From Betaproteobacteria bacterium SG8_41 (lineage in GTDB: Bacteria; Pseudomonadota; Gammaproteobacteria; Burkholderiales; SG8-41): a stretch of DNA of 48,277 bases. The stretch is from contig LJTT01000008.1 in the NCBI GenBank assembly GCA_001303585.1, positions 1 to 48,277 on the forward strand, given 5' to 3'. Shown here piece by piece: positions 1 through 9,622 of this stretch (positions are counted from its first letter, which is position 1; the number at the start of each line of letters is the position of its first letter). The position numbers and the translations under genes are program-made. A model generated the notes under the pieces. That model was given only the letters and a program-made list of their open reading frames with translations. It ran no database searches and was not told the origin of the DNA.

Positions 1-36
1 CGATTGCGTCATTTTTTTAATGCCTTCGCGTTCAAA

Positions 37-1368
37 ATGCAAACTAGCACTCACAACGATCTGCTGCTAAAACGCAGCCTTGCCGCTGTGTGGCACCCAT
101 GCACGCAAATGAAGCACCACGAATGGCTGCCGCTCGTTCCCGTGGCACGCGGCGAAGGCTGCTGGCTTTACGATTTCGACGGCCGGCGCTATCTGGACGC
201 GATCAGTTCCTGGTGGGTGAATCTCTTCGGGCACTGCAACCCGCGCATTAATTCGGCGTTACGAGCACAGCTTGACCGCCTCGAGCACGTGTTGCTTTCG
301 GGTTTCAGCCACGAGCCGGTCGTGGAGCTATCCGAGCGCCTGGCCGGGGCGACCGGTGGCGCGCTCGGGCACTGCTTCTACGCAAGCGATGGCGCGTCCG
401 CCGTCGAGATCGCGCTCAAAATGAGTTTTCACTGCTGGCGCAACCGCGGCCAGGTCGAAAAAAAGCGCTTCTTGAGCCTCGCCGGCAGCTACCACGGCGA
501 AACGCTCGGCGCGCTTGCCGTTACTGATGTTCGCCTCTTCAAGGATACCTATGCGCCGCTGTTGATGGAGAGTCACCAGGTGCCGAGTCCCGACTCGCGG
601 CTGGCAGAACCGGGAGAAACGCAGCGTGACTACGCGCTGCGCTGCGCCCAGGCGCTGGAGCAACATCTCGAGCGGCACCACGGAGAGACCGCTGCGCTGA
701 TCGTCGAGCCCCTGGTGCAGGGCGCCACCGGCATGGCGATGTACGACGCTGAATACCTGCGCGAGGCCCGCCTGTTGTGCGACCGCTATGAGGTGCATCT
801 GATCGCCGACGAGATCATGACCGGCTTCGGGCGCACCGGCACGTTCTTCGCCTACGAGCAGGCCGGCATTCAGCCCGACTTCCTGTGCCTGTCGAAAGGG
901 ATCACTGGCGGCTACCTGCCGCTCTCGGTCGTTCTGGCGCGCCCTTCCGTCTACCAGGCGTTCTACGACGAGGAGGTGAGCCGGGGATTCCTTCATTCGC
1001 ACTCCTACACCGGCAACACGCTCGCGTGCCGCGCCGCGCTCGCGACTCTGGCGATATTTGAGCAGGACCGCGTCATCGAGGCGAACCGCAGCCGCAGCGC
1101 CGGCCTGACGACCGCGACGAAGCCGATCGCCAATCACCCCCGGGTCCGGCATTATCGCAACATCGGGATGATCTGGGCCTTCGATGTCGATACCGAAGAC
1201 CCTCACTTCGCCCGCCGGTTCTTTACCGCGGCGCTGGAGCGGGAGCTGTTGCTGCGTCCGATTGGCAATACCATCTATTTCATGCCGCCTTATGTAATCG
1301 GTGACGCTGAAATCGCCCTGCTCGCCACGCGCACGGCCGAGCTGCTCGAGGCGTTGCCCCTCCCTTGA
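37..1368 (+). CDS. bioA: Adenosylmethionine-8-amino-7-oxononanoate aminotransferase
   Basis: Class III PLP-dependent aminotransferase that converts 7-keto-8-aminopelargonate to 7,8-diaminopelargonate in biotin synthesis, using S-adenosylmethionine as amino donor; cytosolic. The N-terminal WHPCTQMK and the SSWWVNLFGH stretch are typical of BioA. The DEIMTGFGRTG motif and the SKGITGG motif follow, with the PLP-binding lysine at about K287. Length from this ATG is 443 residues, normal for BioA. An in-frame TTG at position 4 would add 11 residues; I prefer the ATG because family homology begins just after it. The promoter would lie left of the window. The next gene starts 8 nt after the stop, so the two are probably co-transcribed. 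Confidence 0.95.
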   Translation: MQTSTHNDLLLKRSLAAVWHPCTQMKHHEWLPLVPVARGEGCWLYDFDGRRYLDAISSWWVNLFGHCNPRINSALRAQLDRLEHVLLSGFSHEPVVELSERLAGATGGALGHCFYASDGASAVEIALKMSFHCWRNRGQVEKKRFLSLAGSYHGETLGALAVTDVRLFKDTYAPLLMESHQVPSPDSRLAEPGETQRDYALRCAQALEQHLERHHGETAALIVEPLVQGATGMAMYDAEYLREARLLCDRYEVHLIADEIMTGFGRTGTFFAYEQAGIQPDFLCLSKGITGGYLPLSVVLARPSVYQAFYDEEVSRGFLHSHSYTGNTLACRAALATLAIFEQDRVIEANRSRSAGLTTATKPIANHPRVRHYRNIGMIWAFDVDTEDPHFARRFFTAALERELLLRPIGNTIYFMPPYVIGDAEIALLATRTAELLEALPLP

Positions 1369-1375
1369 GCGCCAA

Positions 1376-2776
1376 GTGAGACTCACGTTTCTCGGCGCGG
1401 CCGGCGAGGTCACCGGTTCATGTTTTCTCGTGGAAACCCGCGCCGCGCGATTCCTCGTGGACTGCGGCCTTTTCCAGGGCAACCGCGCAACGGAGGCGAA
1501 GAATCGCTCGCATTTCGCTTTCGATCCGCGCGCGCTCGACTTCGTCCTGCTCACGCACGCCCACATCGACCACTCGGGTTTGCTGCCTCGGCTGGTCGCC
1601 CAGGGTTTTGGCGGCCCCATCTTCGCCACGGACGCCACCTGCGATCTGCTCGAAGTGATGCTGGCGGACAGCGCCCACATCCAGGAACGCGAGAGCGAGC
1701 GCGGACGCCACACGAAAACGCGCCGGCGCGTCACGGAAAAAGCCCCGCTCTACACGGTAAGGGACGCCGAGCGCTGCCTTCGGCAGCTCGTGCCGGTCAC
1801 GTACGATGCCGAGGTCACGCCCCGGCCCGGCGTGCGGGCATGCTTCCGGGACGCAGGGCACATTCTCGGTTCCGCAATCATCGAAATCTGGGTTGGCCAG
1901 GGCGCGGCTCGTCGCAAGCTGGTGTGCTCGGGTGATATCGGGCAGCGCCTTCGCCCGCTGGTGCGAGATCCCACCGCCATTGCAGACGCCGACGTACTGC
2001 TGGTGGAGTCCACCTACGGCAACCGGCAGCACCGCTCCTGGCCCGCGACCCTCGAGGAGCTGCGCCGCGCCGTGACCGACACGCTCTCGCGCAAGGGCGG
2101 CAACGTGATCGTGCCGTCGTTTGCGGTCGGCCGTACCCAGGACCTCATCTACCTTCTCGCCGATCTCTACCGCAAGGGCGAGCTGCCCGAAATGGACATC
2201 TACGTCGACTCGCCTCTCGCGCTCAAAGCAACCTCGATCACTCTGCGCCATCTCGCGGTGCTCGACGCGGATGCGGCCAAGCTTGTGCGCTGGCTCAAGA
2301 GCGCCCGGGGCCGGCCGCGGATCCGCTTCGTCCAGGACGTAGAGGAGTCGATCGCCCTGCACCGGGTCAAGCGCGGCGCGGTCATTATCTCCGCGAGCGG
2401 CATGTGCGAAGCCGGTCGCATCAAGCACCACCTGCGGCATAATCTCGGCAGACCCGAATGCTCGATTATCATTCCCGGTTTTCAGGCCGCAGGCACGCTG
2501 GGACGCAGGCTCGTCGACGGCGCGAAGGAGGTGCGCATTTTCGGCATCCCGGTGCCGGTCCGCGCGCAGATCTACACGATCGGCGGTCTCTCTGCGCACG
2601 CCGACCAGGAGGGGCTCATCGATTGGCTCTCGCGCTTCAAGCGCGCGCCGCGCGCCACCTATATCGTGCATGGCGAGGCGGATATTTCAGAGCAGTTCGC
2701 CGGCGCGGTGCGCGCCCGCCTGAAGTGGCGCGGGGTCACGCTGCCGCAGCGTGGCATGAGCGTCGATCTACCGTAG
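1376..2776 (+). CDS. Beta-CASP metallo-beta-lactamase fold nuclease
   Basis: Predicted RNA-processing exonuclease/endonuclease of the MBL / beta-CASP / RMMBL family (Ysh1/CPSF-73-like, COG1236), about 466 residues. The dizinc motif HAHIDH is visible with H61, H63, D65 and H66, followed by a later GDIG aspartate motif. The beta-CASP part contains YVDSPLA and SASGMCEAGRIKHH, and the C-terminal RMMBL part contains GGLSAHADQ. The start is taken as GTG at 1376 because the family N-terminus (RLTFLGAAGEVTGS) begins immediately there. A longer frame back to 1301 would overlap bioA and has unrelated sequence. It follows bioA by 8 nt. The substrate is unknown; a role in RNA maturation or decay is inferred from the family. 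Confidence 0.88.
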   Translation: MRLTFLGAAGEVTGSCFLVETRAARFLVDCGLFQGNRATEAKNRSHFAFDPRALDFVLLTHAHIDHSGLLPRLVAQGFGGPIFATDATCDLLEVMLADSAHIQERESERGRHTKTRRRVTEKAPLYTVRDAERCLRQLVPVTYDAEVTPRPGVRACFRDAGHILGSAIIEIWVGQGAARRKLVCSGDIGQRLRPLVRDPTAIADADVLLVESTYGNRQHRSWPATLEELRRAVTDTLSRKGGNVIVPSFAVGRTQDLIYLLADLYRKGELPEMDIYVDSPLALKATSITLRHLAVLDADAAKLVRWLKSARGRPRIRFVQDVEESIALHRVKRGAVIISASGMCEAGRIKHHLRHNLGRPECSIIIPGFQAAGTLGRRLVDGAKEVRIFGIPVPVRAQIYTIGGLSAHADQEGLIDWLSRFKRAPRATYIVHGEADISEQFAGAVRARLKWRGVTLPQRGMSVDLP

Positions 2777-2811
2777 GGCTGCCGGTGACACGCCCTTTGG
2801 CATCTGCGCCG

Positions 2812-4260
2812 ATGCGTCTCGTGTTCATTTTTCTCACCGCCTGCTTCACGGCGCTGTTGCCGGCTGCAGCCAGGCCCGCGGCCCCGCCCGAGCCGGTAGC
2901 GCGCGCGCTTGCGCGCGCGGGTATTCCCCACCAAGCGGCCGCCTTCTATGTGCATGAGGTCGGCGCCCCTCGTCCCCTGCTCGCGATCGGTGCCAACCGC
3001 TCGCTCAATCCCGCCTCCACCATCAAGCTCCTCACAACCTATGCAGCCCTCGAGCTGCTCGGCCCCGCCTACGCATGGCCGACGGAGGCCTACGCGGCAG
3101 GCACGCTTGCGCAGGGCGCGCTCGCGGGCGACCTCATCCTCAAGGGTTACGGAGATCCCAAGCTCACACTCGAGAACTTCTGGCTGTTGCTGCGCGAGCT
3201 CCGTGCAAGGGGTTTGCGCGAGATTCGCGGCGATCTCGTGCTCGACCGCAGCCATTTCGCTCTCGGCGCTGCCGAGGCGACCGGCATCGACGACAAACCG
3301 ATGCGCCCCTACAACACGGCGCCCGATGCGCTGCTCTTGAATTTCAAATCCGTGCGGGTGCAATTCATTCCGGATCCGGTGGCTCGCGCAGTGCGCATCA
3401 TCGCCGAGCCTGATCTGCCGCAGGTGCGGATCCTGAACAATGTGGTGCTCGACGGCGCACGCTGCGGCTACTGGGAAGCCGGTTTGCAGTACGATCTCCG
3501 CGACTCGCCCGCGGCGGCCCGGCTGCGGTTCGCCGGCAGACTTGCGGCCGCCTGCGGTGAGCGTGAGCGTTACTTCAGCGTGCTGGGCCCCAGCGAGTAC
3601 GCCCACGGCCTCTTCCGGGTCCTGTGGCACGAGTTGGGCGGGACATTCAGCGGGGGCGTGCGCGAGGGCGAAGCCGGCCCCGACGCGCGTCTGCTCTCTA
3701 CCTGGAGGTCTCAAACGCTTGCAGAGACGGTGCGCGACATCAACAAGTTCAGCAACAACGTCATGGCCCGCCAGCTCTTCCTCACCCTGGGCGCCGAAGC
3801 CGAAGGCGCCCCGGCGACCACGGAAAAGTCGGTGCGCGCGATTCGCCGGTGGCTCGAGGAGAAGGGCCTAGTCTTTCCCGAGCTCGTCCTCGAAAACGGC
3901 GCGGGTCTCTCGCGCATGGAACGCCTGAGCGCGCGCAGCTTGGGCCGGCTGCTCCTCGCGGCGTATCGCAGCCCGCTGATGCCGGAGCTGATCGCCTCGC
4001 TGCCGCTCGCGGCGGCCGACGGGACCATGAAGAAACGGGTCAAGAACGATGCGGTCGCGGGCCGCGCCCACATGAAGACCGGCACACTGGACGGCGTGCG
4101 CGCCATGGCAGGCTATCTGCTCGATGCGCGGGGCCGGCGCATGGTCGTCGTCTTCATCGTCAATCATCAAAACGCCCACCACGCGCATCCTGTTGAGGAC
4201 GCCCTGCTTGACTGGGTCTACCGCCGCGACGGCGCGGATTGTTGCCGCGGGGCGCGATAG
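2812..4260 (+). CDS. dacB: D-alanyl-D-alanine carboxypeptidase/endopeptidase (PBP4)
   Basis: Periplasmic low-molecular-mass penicillin-binding protein of the S13 peptidase family, which trims and opens peptidoglycan cross-links. The three serine-hydrolase motifs are present: S69-T-I-K72 (SxxK), S314-N-N (SxN) and K422-T-G. The long insert between SxxK and SxN is typical of PBP4. The N-terminus is a classic signal peptide: MRL, then a hydrophobic run, then an Ala-rich cleavage region near residue 20. Length is 482 residues. ATG 2812 is chosen because it gives the signal peptide directly; GTG 2785 in frame would add 9 residues. It lies 35 nt downstream of the MBL gene and converges on ubiD. Confidence 0.93.
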   Translation: MRLVFIFLTACFTALLPAAARPAAPPEPVARALARAGIPHQAAAFYVHEVGAPRPLLAIGANRSLNPASTIKLLTTYAALELLGPAYAWPTEAYAAGTLAQGALAGDLILKGYGDPKLTLENFWLLLRELRARGLREIRGDLVLDRSHFALGAAEATGIDDKPMRPYNTAPDALLLNFKSVRVQFIPDPVARAVRIIAEPDLPQVRILNNVVLDGARCGYWEAGLQYDLRDSPAAARLRFAGRLAAACGERERYFSVLGPSEYAHGLFRVLWHELGGTFSGGVREGEAGPDARLLSTWRSQTLAETVRDINKFSNNVMARQLFLTLGAEAEGAPATTEKSVRAIRRWLEEKGLVFPELVLENGAGLSRMERLSARSLGRLLLAAYRSPLMPELIASLPLAAADGTMKKRVKNDAVAGRAHMKTGTLDGVRAMAGYLLDARGRRMVVVFIVNHQNAHHAHPVEDALLDWVYRRDGADCCRGAR

Positions 4261-4308
4261 GCGCACGCGGTGACGAATTGAATACCGAGGCCTGGACCAG
4301 GACTCAGG

Positions 4309-5781
4309 CTAGAGCCCGAGTTGCCCCCACAGCGCGTCCACGCGCCGCTTCACTTCCTCGGTCATCGCGATCGGCTCGCCCCAGCGCCGGTCGGTTTCGG
4401 CGGGCCACTTGTTGGTCGCATCGATGCCCATCTTGGAGCCGAGGCCGGGCACGGGGCTGGCGAAATCGAGATAGTCGATCGGCGTGCGCTCGGCGATCAG
4501 GGTGTCGCGCTGCGGATCGACGCGCGTGGTGAGGGCCCAGATCACTTCCTTCCAGTCGCGGATGTTGACGTCATCGTCGGTGACGATGATGAACTTCGTG
4601 TACATGAACTGCCGCAGAAAGCTCCAGATGCCGAACATTACGCGCTTCGCGTGACCCGGGTACTGCTTCTTCACGCTCACCACCGCCATCCGGTAGGAAC
4701 AACCCTCTGGCGGGAGATAGAAGTCCACGATTTCGGGGAACTGGCGCGTGAGCAGCGGCACGAAGACTTCGTTCAGCGCCATGCCGAGCACTGCCGGTTC
4801 GTCCGGCGGTTTCCCGGTATAGGTCGAGTGATAGATGGGGTCGCGCCGCAGCGTGATGCGATCGATGGTGAAGACCGGGAAGCGCGCCTGCTCGTTGTAG
4901 TAGCCGGTGTGGTCGCCGAACGGCCCCTCGAGCGCAGTCTCGCCCGGATGAATGAAGCCCTCGAGGACGATCTCCGCGGCGGCCGGGACCCGCAACTCAT
5001 GACTCCTGCACCTGACTATCTCCGTCTTGGCACCGCGCAGCAGGCCCGCGAATTGATATTCGGACAGCGCGTCCGGCACCGGCGTCACCGCGCCCAGCAT
5101 GGTGGCCGGGTCAGCGCCTAAAGCCACGGCGACCGGGAACGGCTCCTGCGGCCGCGCCAGTGTGTGATCGCGGTAGTCGAGCGCGCCGCCGCGGTGCGCC
5201 AGCCAGCGCATGATGACCTTGTCGCGCGCGATCACCTGCTGGCGATAAATGCCGAGATTCTGTCGACGGCGGTTGGGCCCGCGCGTGACTGTCAGGCCCC
5301 AGGTGACGAGCGGCGCAGCGTCGCCTGGCCAGCAGGTCTGGACCGGTAGCCGCCCAAGATCAACCTCCGCGCCTTCCCACACCGTTTCCTGGCACGGCGC
5401 GCTCGAGACCTCCCGTGGCTGCATCGTCAGCACCTGCTTCAGCAATGGCAGCTTGTCCCACGCATCCTTCCATCCGCGCGGGGGCTCGGGTTCCTTCAGC
5501 TGAGCCAGCAGCCTTCCCAGATCGCGCAACGCGGGTTTCGGGTCATCCGCGTCCACGCCCATACCAAGACCAACACGCTTTATCGTGCCGAAAAGATTTC
5601 CGAGCACGGGCACTGCGTAACCGGCAGGCTTTTCAAACAGGAGCGCCGGGCCGCCGCGACGCAGAACGCGGTCGCAGATCTCCGTCATCTCGAGCCGCGG
5701 GTCGACCGCAGCGGTTACGTGCCTCAATTCCCCGCGAGCCTCGAGCTGGGAGAGGAAATCACGCAGGTCACGATATTTCAT
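4309..5781 (-). CDS. ubiD: 4-hydroxy-3-polyprenylbenzoate decarboxylase
   Basis: Prenylated-FMN-dependent decarboxylase that removes the ring carboxylate of 3-polyprenyl-4-hydroxybenzoate in ubiquinone biosynthesis. The 490-residue length matches the family. Recognisable family segments include [19 protein letters not shown] at the N-terminus, [12 protein letters not shown] near the middle (conserved active-site region), and [14 protein letters not shown] toward the C-terminus. It is last in the ubiC-ubiA-ubiD cluster and starts 25 nt after the ubiA stop. The partner UbiX flavin prenyltransferase is not in this window. It ends convergently with dacB across 48 nt in which I see no clear terminator. 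Confidence 0.95.
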   Translation of the reverse strand: MKYRDLRDFLSQLEARGELRHVTAAVDPRLEMTEICDRVLRRGGPALLFEKPAGYAVPVLGNLFGTIKRVGLGMGVDADDPKPALRDLGRLLAQLKEPEPPRGWKDAWDKLPLLKQVLTMQPREVSSAPCQETVWEGAEVDLGRLPVQTCWPGDAAPLVTWGLTVTRGPNRRRQNLGIYRQQVIARDKVIMRWLAHRGGALDYRDHTLARPQEPFPVAVALGADPATMLGAVTPVPDALSEYQFAGLLRGAKTEIVRCRSHELRVPAAAEIVLEGFIHPGETALEGPFGDHTGYYNEQARFPVFTIDRITLRRDPIYHSTYTGKPPDEPAVLGMALNEVFVPLLTRQFPEIVDFYLPPEGCSYRMAVVSVKKQYPGHAKRVMFGIWSFLRQFMYTKFIIVTDDDVNIRDWKEVIWALTTRVDPQRDTLIAERTPIDYLDFASPVPGLGSKMGIDATNKWPAETDRRWGEPIAMTEEVKRRVDALWGQLGL

Positions 5782-5806
5782 GGCGCAGCCATCCCCGAAC
5801 GTTCGC

Positions 5807-6691
5807 TCACCACCGCAGCCGGACGCGTAAATAAAGATCGAGCGCGAGCCCCGCGAAAATGGCGAACCCGACCCAGTTATTGTTGAGAAACGCCTTGAAG
5901 CACGCCGCGCGCCCGCGCGCGCGAATCAGGCGGTATTGGTAGGCCACGAGGCCCGCCGCAACAGCAAGCCCTGCAAAGTAGAAGGCTCCGAGCTGCCGCT
6001 CGTAGCCCACGCCCGCCATGACGAGCAGAAACAACGCGTGAGCAACCATCACGCCGGCCACGTCATGGCGCCCGAGAAGGATCGCCGACGATTTGAGCCC
6101 GAGCTTCACGTCGTCGTCGCGGTCAACCATCGCGTACTCGGTGTCGTACGCGATCGCCCAGAACATGTTGGCGACCATCATTACCCACGCCACCTTCATC
6201 AGGCTGCCGTGCTGCGCGGCAAACGCCATCGGAATCGAAAAGCCGAAGGCGATTCCCAGCCAGGCCTGCGGGAATGAGAACACGCGTTTCAGAAAGGGAT
6301 AGATGACCGCCAACGGGAGTGCGACGAATGCCAGCATTACAGTCAACTTGTTGAGCTGCAACACGAGCAGGAAGGCGAACAGCACCAGAAAAGCTGCCAG
6401 CACGAGCGCCTCGCGCGGCGATACCTCGCCCGTTGCCAGCGGGCGATCCCGCGTTCGCTCGACATGGGGGTCGAACTTGCGGTCGGCATAATCGTTCACG
6501 ATGCAGCCAAAACAGCGCATCAGCACGACGCCCACGACAAAGATTGCAAGATTGTCGTAGTCCGGAAAACCGTACGCGGCGAGCCACAGCCCCCACAGCG
6601 CGGGCCAGAGCAGCAGCAGGATGCCGATCGGCTTGTCGAGCCGCATGAGCCGCTCGTACGCGTCCATCCGACGCTTGACCGTGGCAATCAC
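5807..6691 (-). CDS. ubiA: 4-hydroxybenzoate polyprenyltransferase
   Basis: Integral membrane prenyltransferase that attaches the polyprenyl tail to 4-hydroxybenzoate in ubiquinone synthesis. Both Asp-rich Mg-diphosphate motifs are visible: NDYADRKFD at residues 66-74 and the [12 protein letters not shown] segment at 183-194. Multiple hydrophobic helices fill the 294 residues. GTG at 6691 is chosen because it overlaps the ubiC stop as GTGA, a common coupling arrangement. An ATG eight codons downstream (6667) is the alternative. It sits between ubiC, which makes its substrate, and ubiD, which acts on its product. Confidence 0.96.
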   Translation of the reverse strand: MIATVKRRMDAYERLMRLDKPIGILLLLWPALWGLWLAAYGFPDYDNLAIFVVGVVLMRCFGCIVNDYADRKFDPHVERTRDRPLATGEVSPREALVLAAFLVLFAFLLVLQLNKLTVMLAFVALPLAVIYPFLKRVFSFPQAWLGIAFGFSIPMAFAAQHGSLMKVAWVMMVANMFWAIAYDTEYAMVDRDDDVKLGLKSSAILLGRHDVAGVMVAHALFLLVMAGVGYERQLGAFYFAGLAVAAGLVAYQYRLIRARGRAACFKAFLNNNWVGFAIFAGLALDLYLRVRLRW

Positions 6692-7224
6692 AACGCGAGT
6701 ATCCCGGGCAGGAAAATCTCAGTCACCAGTATAGGTGAATTGCGCAGAGTGAAGAGCGAGCGCCGCGCCCACAGCGCCGGCCGTTGGCCGCGCACGCCGG
6801 CGAGCGCGAGCGCAGTAAGCTCGTCGCGGGCGCGCAGCTCGCGAAAGCGCAGCGGCTGGCGCCGCACGCGCGGGTCGGCGAATAATGCCGCACCCAGCGG
6901 CCGCGTTCCAAGCCGGTTAAGCGCCCGCCACGCCCGGCGCAAGTCGCCGCGGCGTGCAACGCTGTGTGCAAACACCACCGGAACATCCCCGCAGCAAAGA
7001 TAGACCTCGCGCACCAGCGTCTGGCGTGCCCGGCCACCGAACAAGAAGCGCTCGTCGCGTGTCGCTCGGCGCGGCCCTTGAAAGACGAGCCGCACGCTAA
7101 ACGCCCCGCAGCGGCCGCGGATGCGATCGGTCAGGGAGCCGCGGTCGATCAACCAGCCGTGATACCGGCCAGCGCCCGCAGCGGGGCGGCGGCGCCAGTA
7201 GCGGTCGCGTTTGACAGTGCTCAC
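6688..7224 (-). CDS. ubiC: Chorismate pyruvate-lyase
   Basis: Converts chorismate to 4-hydroxybenzoate plus pyruvate, the first committed step of ubiquinone synthesis; cytosolic. From GTG 7224 the product is 178 residues, the usual UbiC size. Family-like features are WLIDRGSLTDRI near the N-terminus, LVREVYLC in the middle, and the C-terminal SLFTLRNSPILVTEIFLP. The frame is open further upstream (to 7308), but that part runs into the inverted-repeat element at 7242-7506 and is unlikely to be native coding sequence. Its stop overlaps the ubiA GTG. Sequence is divergent, as is normal for UbiC; context makes the call firm. Confidence 0.9.
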   Translation of the reverse strand: MSTVKRDRYWRRRPAAGAGRYHGWLIDRGSLTDRIRGRCGAFSVRLVFQGPRRATRDERFLFGGRARQTLVREVYLCCGDVPVVFAHSVARRGDLRRAWRALNRLGTRPLGAALFADPRVRRQPLRFRELRARDELTALALAGVRGQRPALWARRSLFTLRNSPILVTEIFLPGILAL

Positions 7225-7241
7225 GATTCGAATTGTATTAA

Positions 7242-7506
7242 GAGCCCGCAACACAATGAAACCCACGCTGCGCTGTCGCGATTTTGGCTTGGCATGAGCA
7301 TCCAGCACTCTCCTAGAACTAAATGGCTTTCTGTCGGTGCCTGGCTTTCAAGCCAGAATCGCGCCAGCCCCCAGGGGGTTGCGGCCAGAATCGGCACTGG
7401 CTTTGTCGCTCGGCTTGCCCATATTCCCGATATGGGCTGCACCTCGCTTCGCGCCATTGCCAATTCCGTCTCGCACCGCACGCGCGTTTCATCATGTTAC
7501 GGGCTC
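7242..7506. mobile_element. MITE-like element with terminal inverted repeats
   Basis: A 265-bp non-coding block between ubiC and recG whose ends are imperfect inverted repeats. Read inward, both ends fit GAGCCCGYAACAYRATGAA, with 18 of the first 21 bases matching and weaker similarity beyond. Each end is flanked by TAA (7239-7241 and 7507-7509), a possible 3-bp target duplication. Internal structure includes a perfect 8-bp stem at 7417-7437 (GCCCATAT / ATATGGGC), a 7-bp stem at 7341-7356 (CTGGCTT / AAGCCAG), CCCCC-A-GGGGG at 7368-7378, and a repeated GCCAGAATCG at 7352 and 7384. No transposase is encoded. A frame on the minus strand (7481-7221) is open but shows no known domain. The type (MITE versus another dispersed repeat) is inferred from structure only. 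Confidence 0.6.
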
Positions 7507-9590
7507 TAAACCTTCAAGTATTCATGCCTCGCCCCGAGCCAGCGTGCCAAGTGGCGCCGCGCGGCCGGGGGTTGATCGCGCAGCAGCTCCTGGGCCACCG
7601 CGCGCGCAGCATCGAGCAGGTCGAGGTCGGCATTGAGATCGGCGAACCTGAGCAGCGGCACGCCGCTCTGCCGGGCGCCAAGCATCTCACCGGGCCCGCG
7701 CAGGAGCAGATCATGGCGCGCGATTTCGAACCCGTCACGGTTCTCGTAAATGACCTTGAGCCGTTCCCGCGCCATCGCCGTGAGCGGATGCGCGTAGAGA
7801 AGGATGCAAATGCTCTCCCCCGCGCCGCGGCCAACCCGTCCGCGCAGCTGGTGCAACTGCGCAAGTCCCATGCGCTCCGCGTGCTCGATCACCATCAGGG
7901 TCGCGTTGGGAACGTCCACGCCCACCTCGATGACCGTGGTCGCGACGAGCAGTTGAATCTCCCCGCTCCGGAACGCCTCCATGGCCCGGCCCTTCTCCCC
8001 GCCCTTCATGCGGCCGTGCACAAGTCCGAGTCTCAGCTCAGGGAAAGTCGCGGTGAGCACGGCGTGCGTTTCGAGCGCCGTCTTCAGCTGAAGCGCCTCG
8101 GACTCCTCGATCAAGGGACAAACCCAATAGGCCTGGCTGCCCGCCATGCACGCGTCACGCACGCGCTGGATCACCTCGGCCCGGCGCGCCTCCGAGATCA
8201 GCTTGGTGGTCACCGGCGCGCGCCCGGGCGGCATTTCATCGATGGTCGTGACATCAAGGTCGGCGTAATAGCTCATCGCGAGCGTCCGCGGAATCGGCGT
8301 CGCGCTCATCATGAGCTGGTGCGGTTGCGCTCCTTGGTTCGGGCGTGAGCCTTTCAGCCGCAGCGCCAGACGCTGGTGCACGCCAAAGCGGTGCTGCTCG
8401 TCCACGATCGCCAGCGCCAAGTCGGCAAAGCCGACCTCCTCCTCGATCAGGGCGTGCGTTCCGACAACGATACGCGCGGCCCCCTGGGCAGCGGCCGCGA
8501 GTGCGGCGCGTTTCTCCTTGCGGCCGAGGCTTCCGGAGAGCCAGACGATCTCGAGCCCAAGCGGCGCAAGCCACGAGGCGAACTTGCGGTAATGCTGCTC
8601 GGCCAGGATCTCGGTCGGCGCCATGACCGCGACCTGCCGCCCGTTCTCGACGCATTGCAGGGCGGCAAGCACGGCGACCACCGTCTTGCCGCTACCCACG
8701 TCGCCTTGCAGCAAGCGTTGCATCGGATGCGGCGCGCTGAGATCGCGTTCGATTTCGCGCCAGGCCTTGCGTTGCGCGCGCGTCAGCTCGAACGGCAAGC
8801 GCGCGAGGAGAACGCGCGTCAATTCCTGGCGCGGGCGCAGGGCGGGCGCCCCGGCGCTGCGACGTCGCTCGTGATGCAAACGCATCGACAGTTGCTGCGC
8901 AAGCAGCTCGTCGAATTTCACGCGGCGCCACGCCGGATGTCGACGTTCCTGCAGTTCCGACTGCGGGATCTGCGGGGGTGGATTGTGGAGGAGCAAGACC
9001 GCATCGCGGAACGAAGGCAGTGAGAGCTGCCCGAGCAGCGCCGGAGGAAGCGTGTCCGTGAGGTCGCAATCGTTGAGCGCGCGCGCGATCAGGTGCCGCA
9101 GCGTGTCCTGCGCAAGGCCGGCCGTCGCGGGATAGACCGGGGTCAGCGCCGCTGCAACGGGCATGTCCCCGAGGACAACGCGATAGCGCGGATGCACCAT
9201 CTCGGGACCATGAAAACCGTGGCGGATCTCCCCGTAGGCACGCACGCGGGTTCCGGCAGAGAGCTGCTTTACCTGGCTCATGTAGAAATTCAGAAATCGC
9301 AAGGTCAGCACTCCGCTGCCGTCCTCGAGGTAGCAGATGAGCTGGCGCCGGGGGCGGTATTTGATGTCACACTCGACGACGGTGCCCTCGACGAGCGCGG
9401 GGCCGCTCGCCGGCGCGTGACTGATCGGGTAGAGCCGCGTCTCGTCGTCGTACCGCAGCGGCAAGTGCAGAACCAGATCGAACTTGGTTGCGATTCCGAG
9501 CTTCGCGAGCCTCGCCAGGAGCGAGCGGCTCAGACCTGACAGCGACGGATCAGGCGCGATGACTATCCGCTCAGACCGCGCCCGTGCCAT
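7506..9590 (-). CDS. recG: ATP-dependent DNA helicase RecG
   Basis: Replication-fork reversal and Holliday-junction helicase of superfamily 2, 694 residues (E. coli RecG is 693). The N-terminal wedge/OB domain occupies roughly residues 1-250. Walker A is GDVGSGKT at 296-303, motif II is DEQH at 396-399, then MSATPIPRTLAMS (motif III) and the C-terminal motifs with GRVGRG. ATG 9590 follows the short recG-ridA gap. The final codon position is odd: the TAG stop at 7508-7506 takes its last base from the end of the inverted-repeat element, although the protein length is normal. It lies downstream of ridA by 32 nt. Confidence 0.96.
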   Translation of the reverse strand: MARARSERIVIAPDPSLSGLSRSLLARLAKLGIATKFDLVLHLPLRYDDETRLYPISHAPASGPALVEGTVVECDIKYRPRRQLICYLEDGSGVLTLRFLNFYMSQVKQLSAGTRVRAYGEIRHGFHGPEMVHPRYRVVLGDMPVAAALTPVYPATAGLAQDTLRHLIARALNDCDLTDTLPPALLGQLSLPSFRDAVLLLHNPPPQIPQSELQERRHPAWRRVKFDELLAQQLSMRLHHERRRSAGAPALRPRQELTRVLLARLPFELTRAQRKAWREIERDLSAPHPMQRLLQGDVGSGKTVVAVLAALQCVENGRQVAVMAPTEILAEQHYRKFASWLAPLGLEIVWLSGSLGRKEKRAALAAAAQGAARIVVGTHALIEEEVGFADLALAIVDEQHRFGVHQRLALRLKGSRPNQGAQPHQLMMSATPIPRTLAMSYYADLDVTTIDEMPPGRAPVTTKLISEARRAEVIQRVRDACMAGSQAYWVCPLIEESEALQLKTALETHAVLTATFPELRLGLVHGRMKGGEKGRAMEAFRSGEIQLLVATTVIEVGVDVPNATLMVIEHAERMGLAQLHQLRGRVGRGAGESICILLYAHPLTAMARERLKVIYENRDGFEIARHDLLLRGPGEMLGARQSGVPLLRFADLNADLDLLDAARAVAQELLRDQPPAARRHLARWLGARHEYLKV

Positions 9591-9622
9591 GCTCGCTCTC
9601 GCCCCCCATCACACATGATCCA

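Noticed and set aside
328..1734. 468-codon open frame on the minus strand opposite bioA and the MBL gene
   Set aside because: It is antisense to two genes with clear catalytic motifs. Its Arg/Ser/Pro-rich composition without domains is what a GC-rich shadow frame gives.
7221..7481. 86-codon minus-strand frame inside the recG-ubiC element as a protein gene
   Set aside because: It lies wholly within inverted-repeat DNA with several hairpins and has no domain. It is more likely fortuitous coding in a repeat, though a search could show otherwise.
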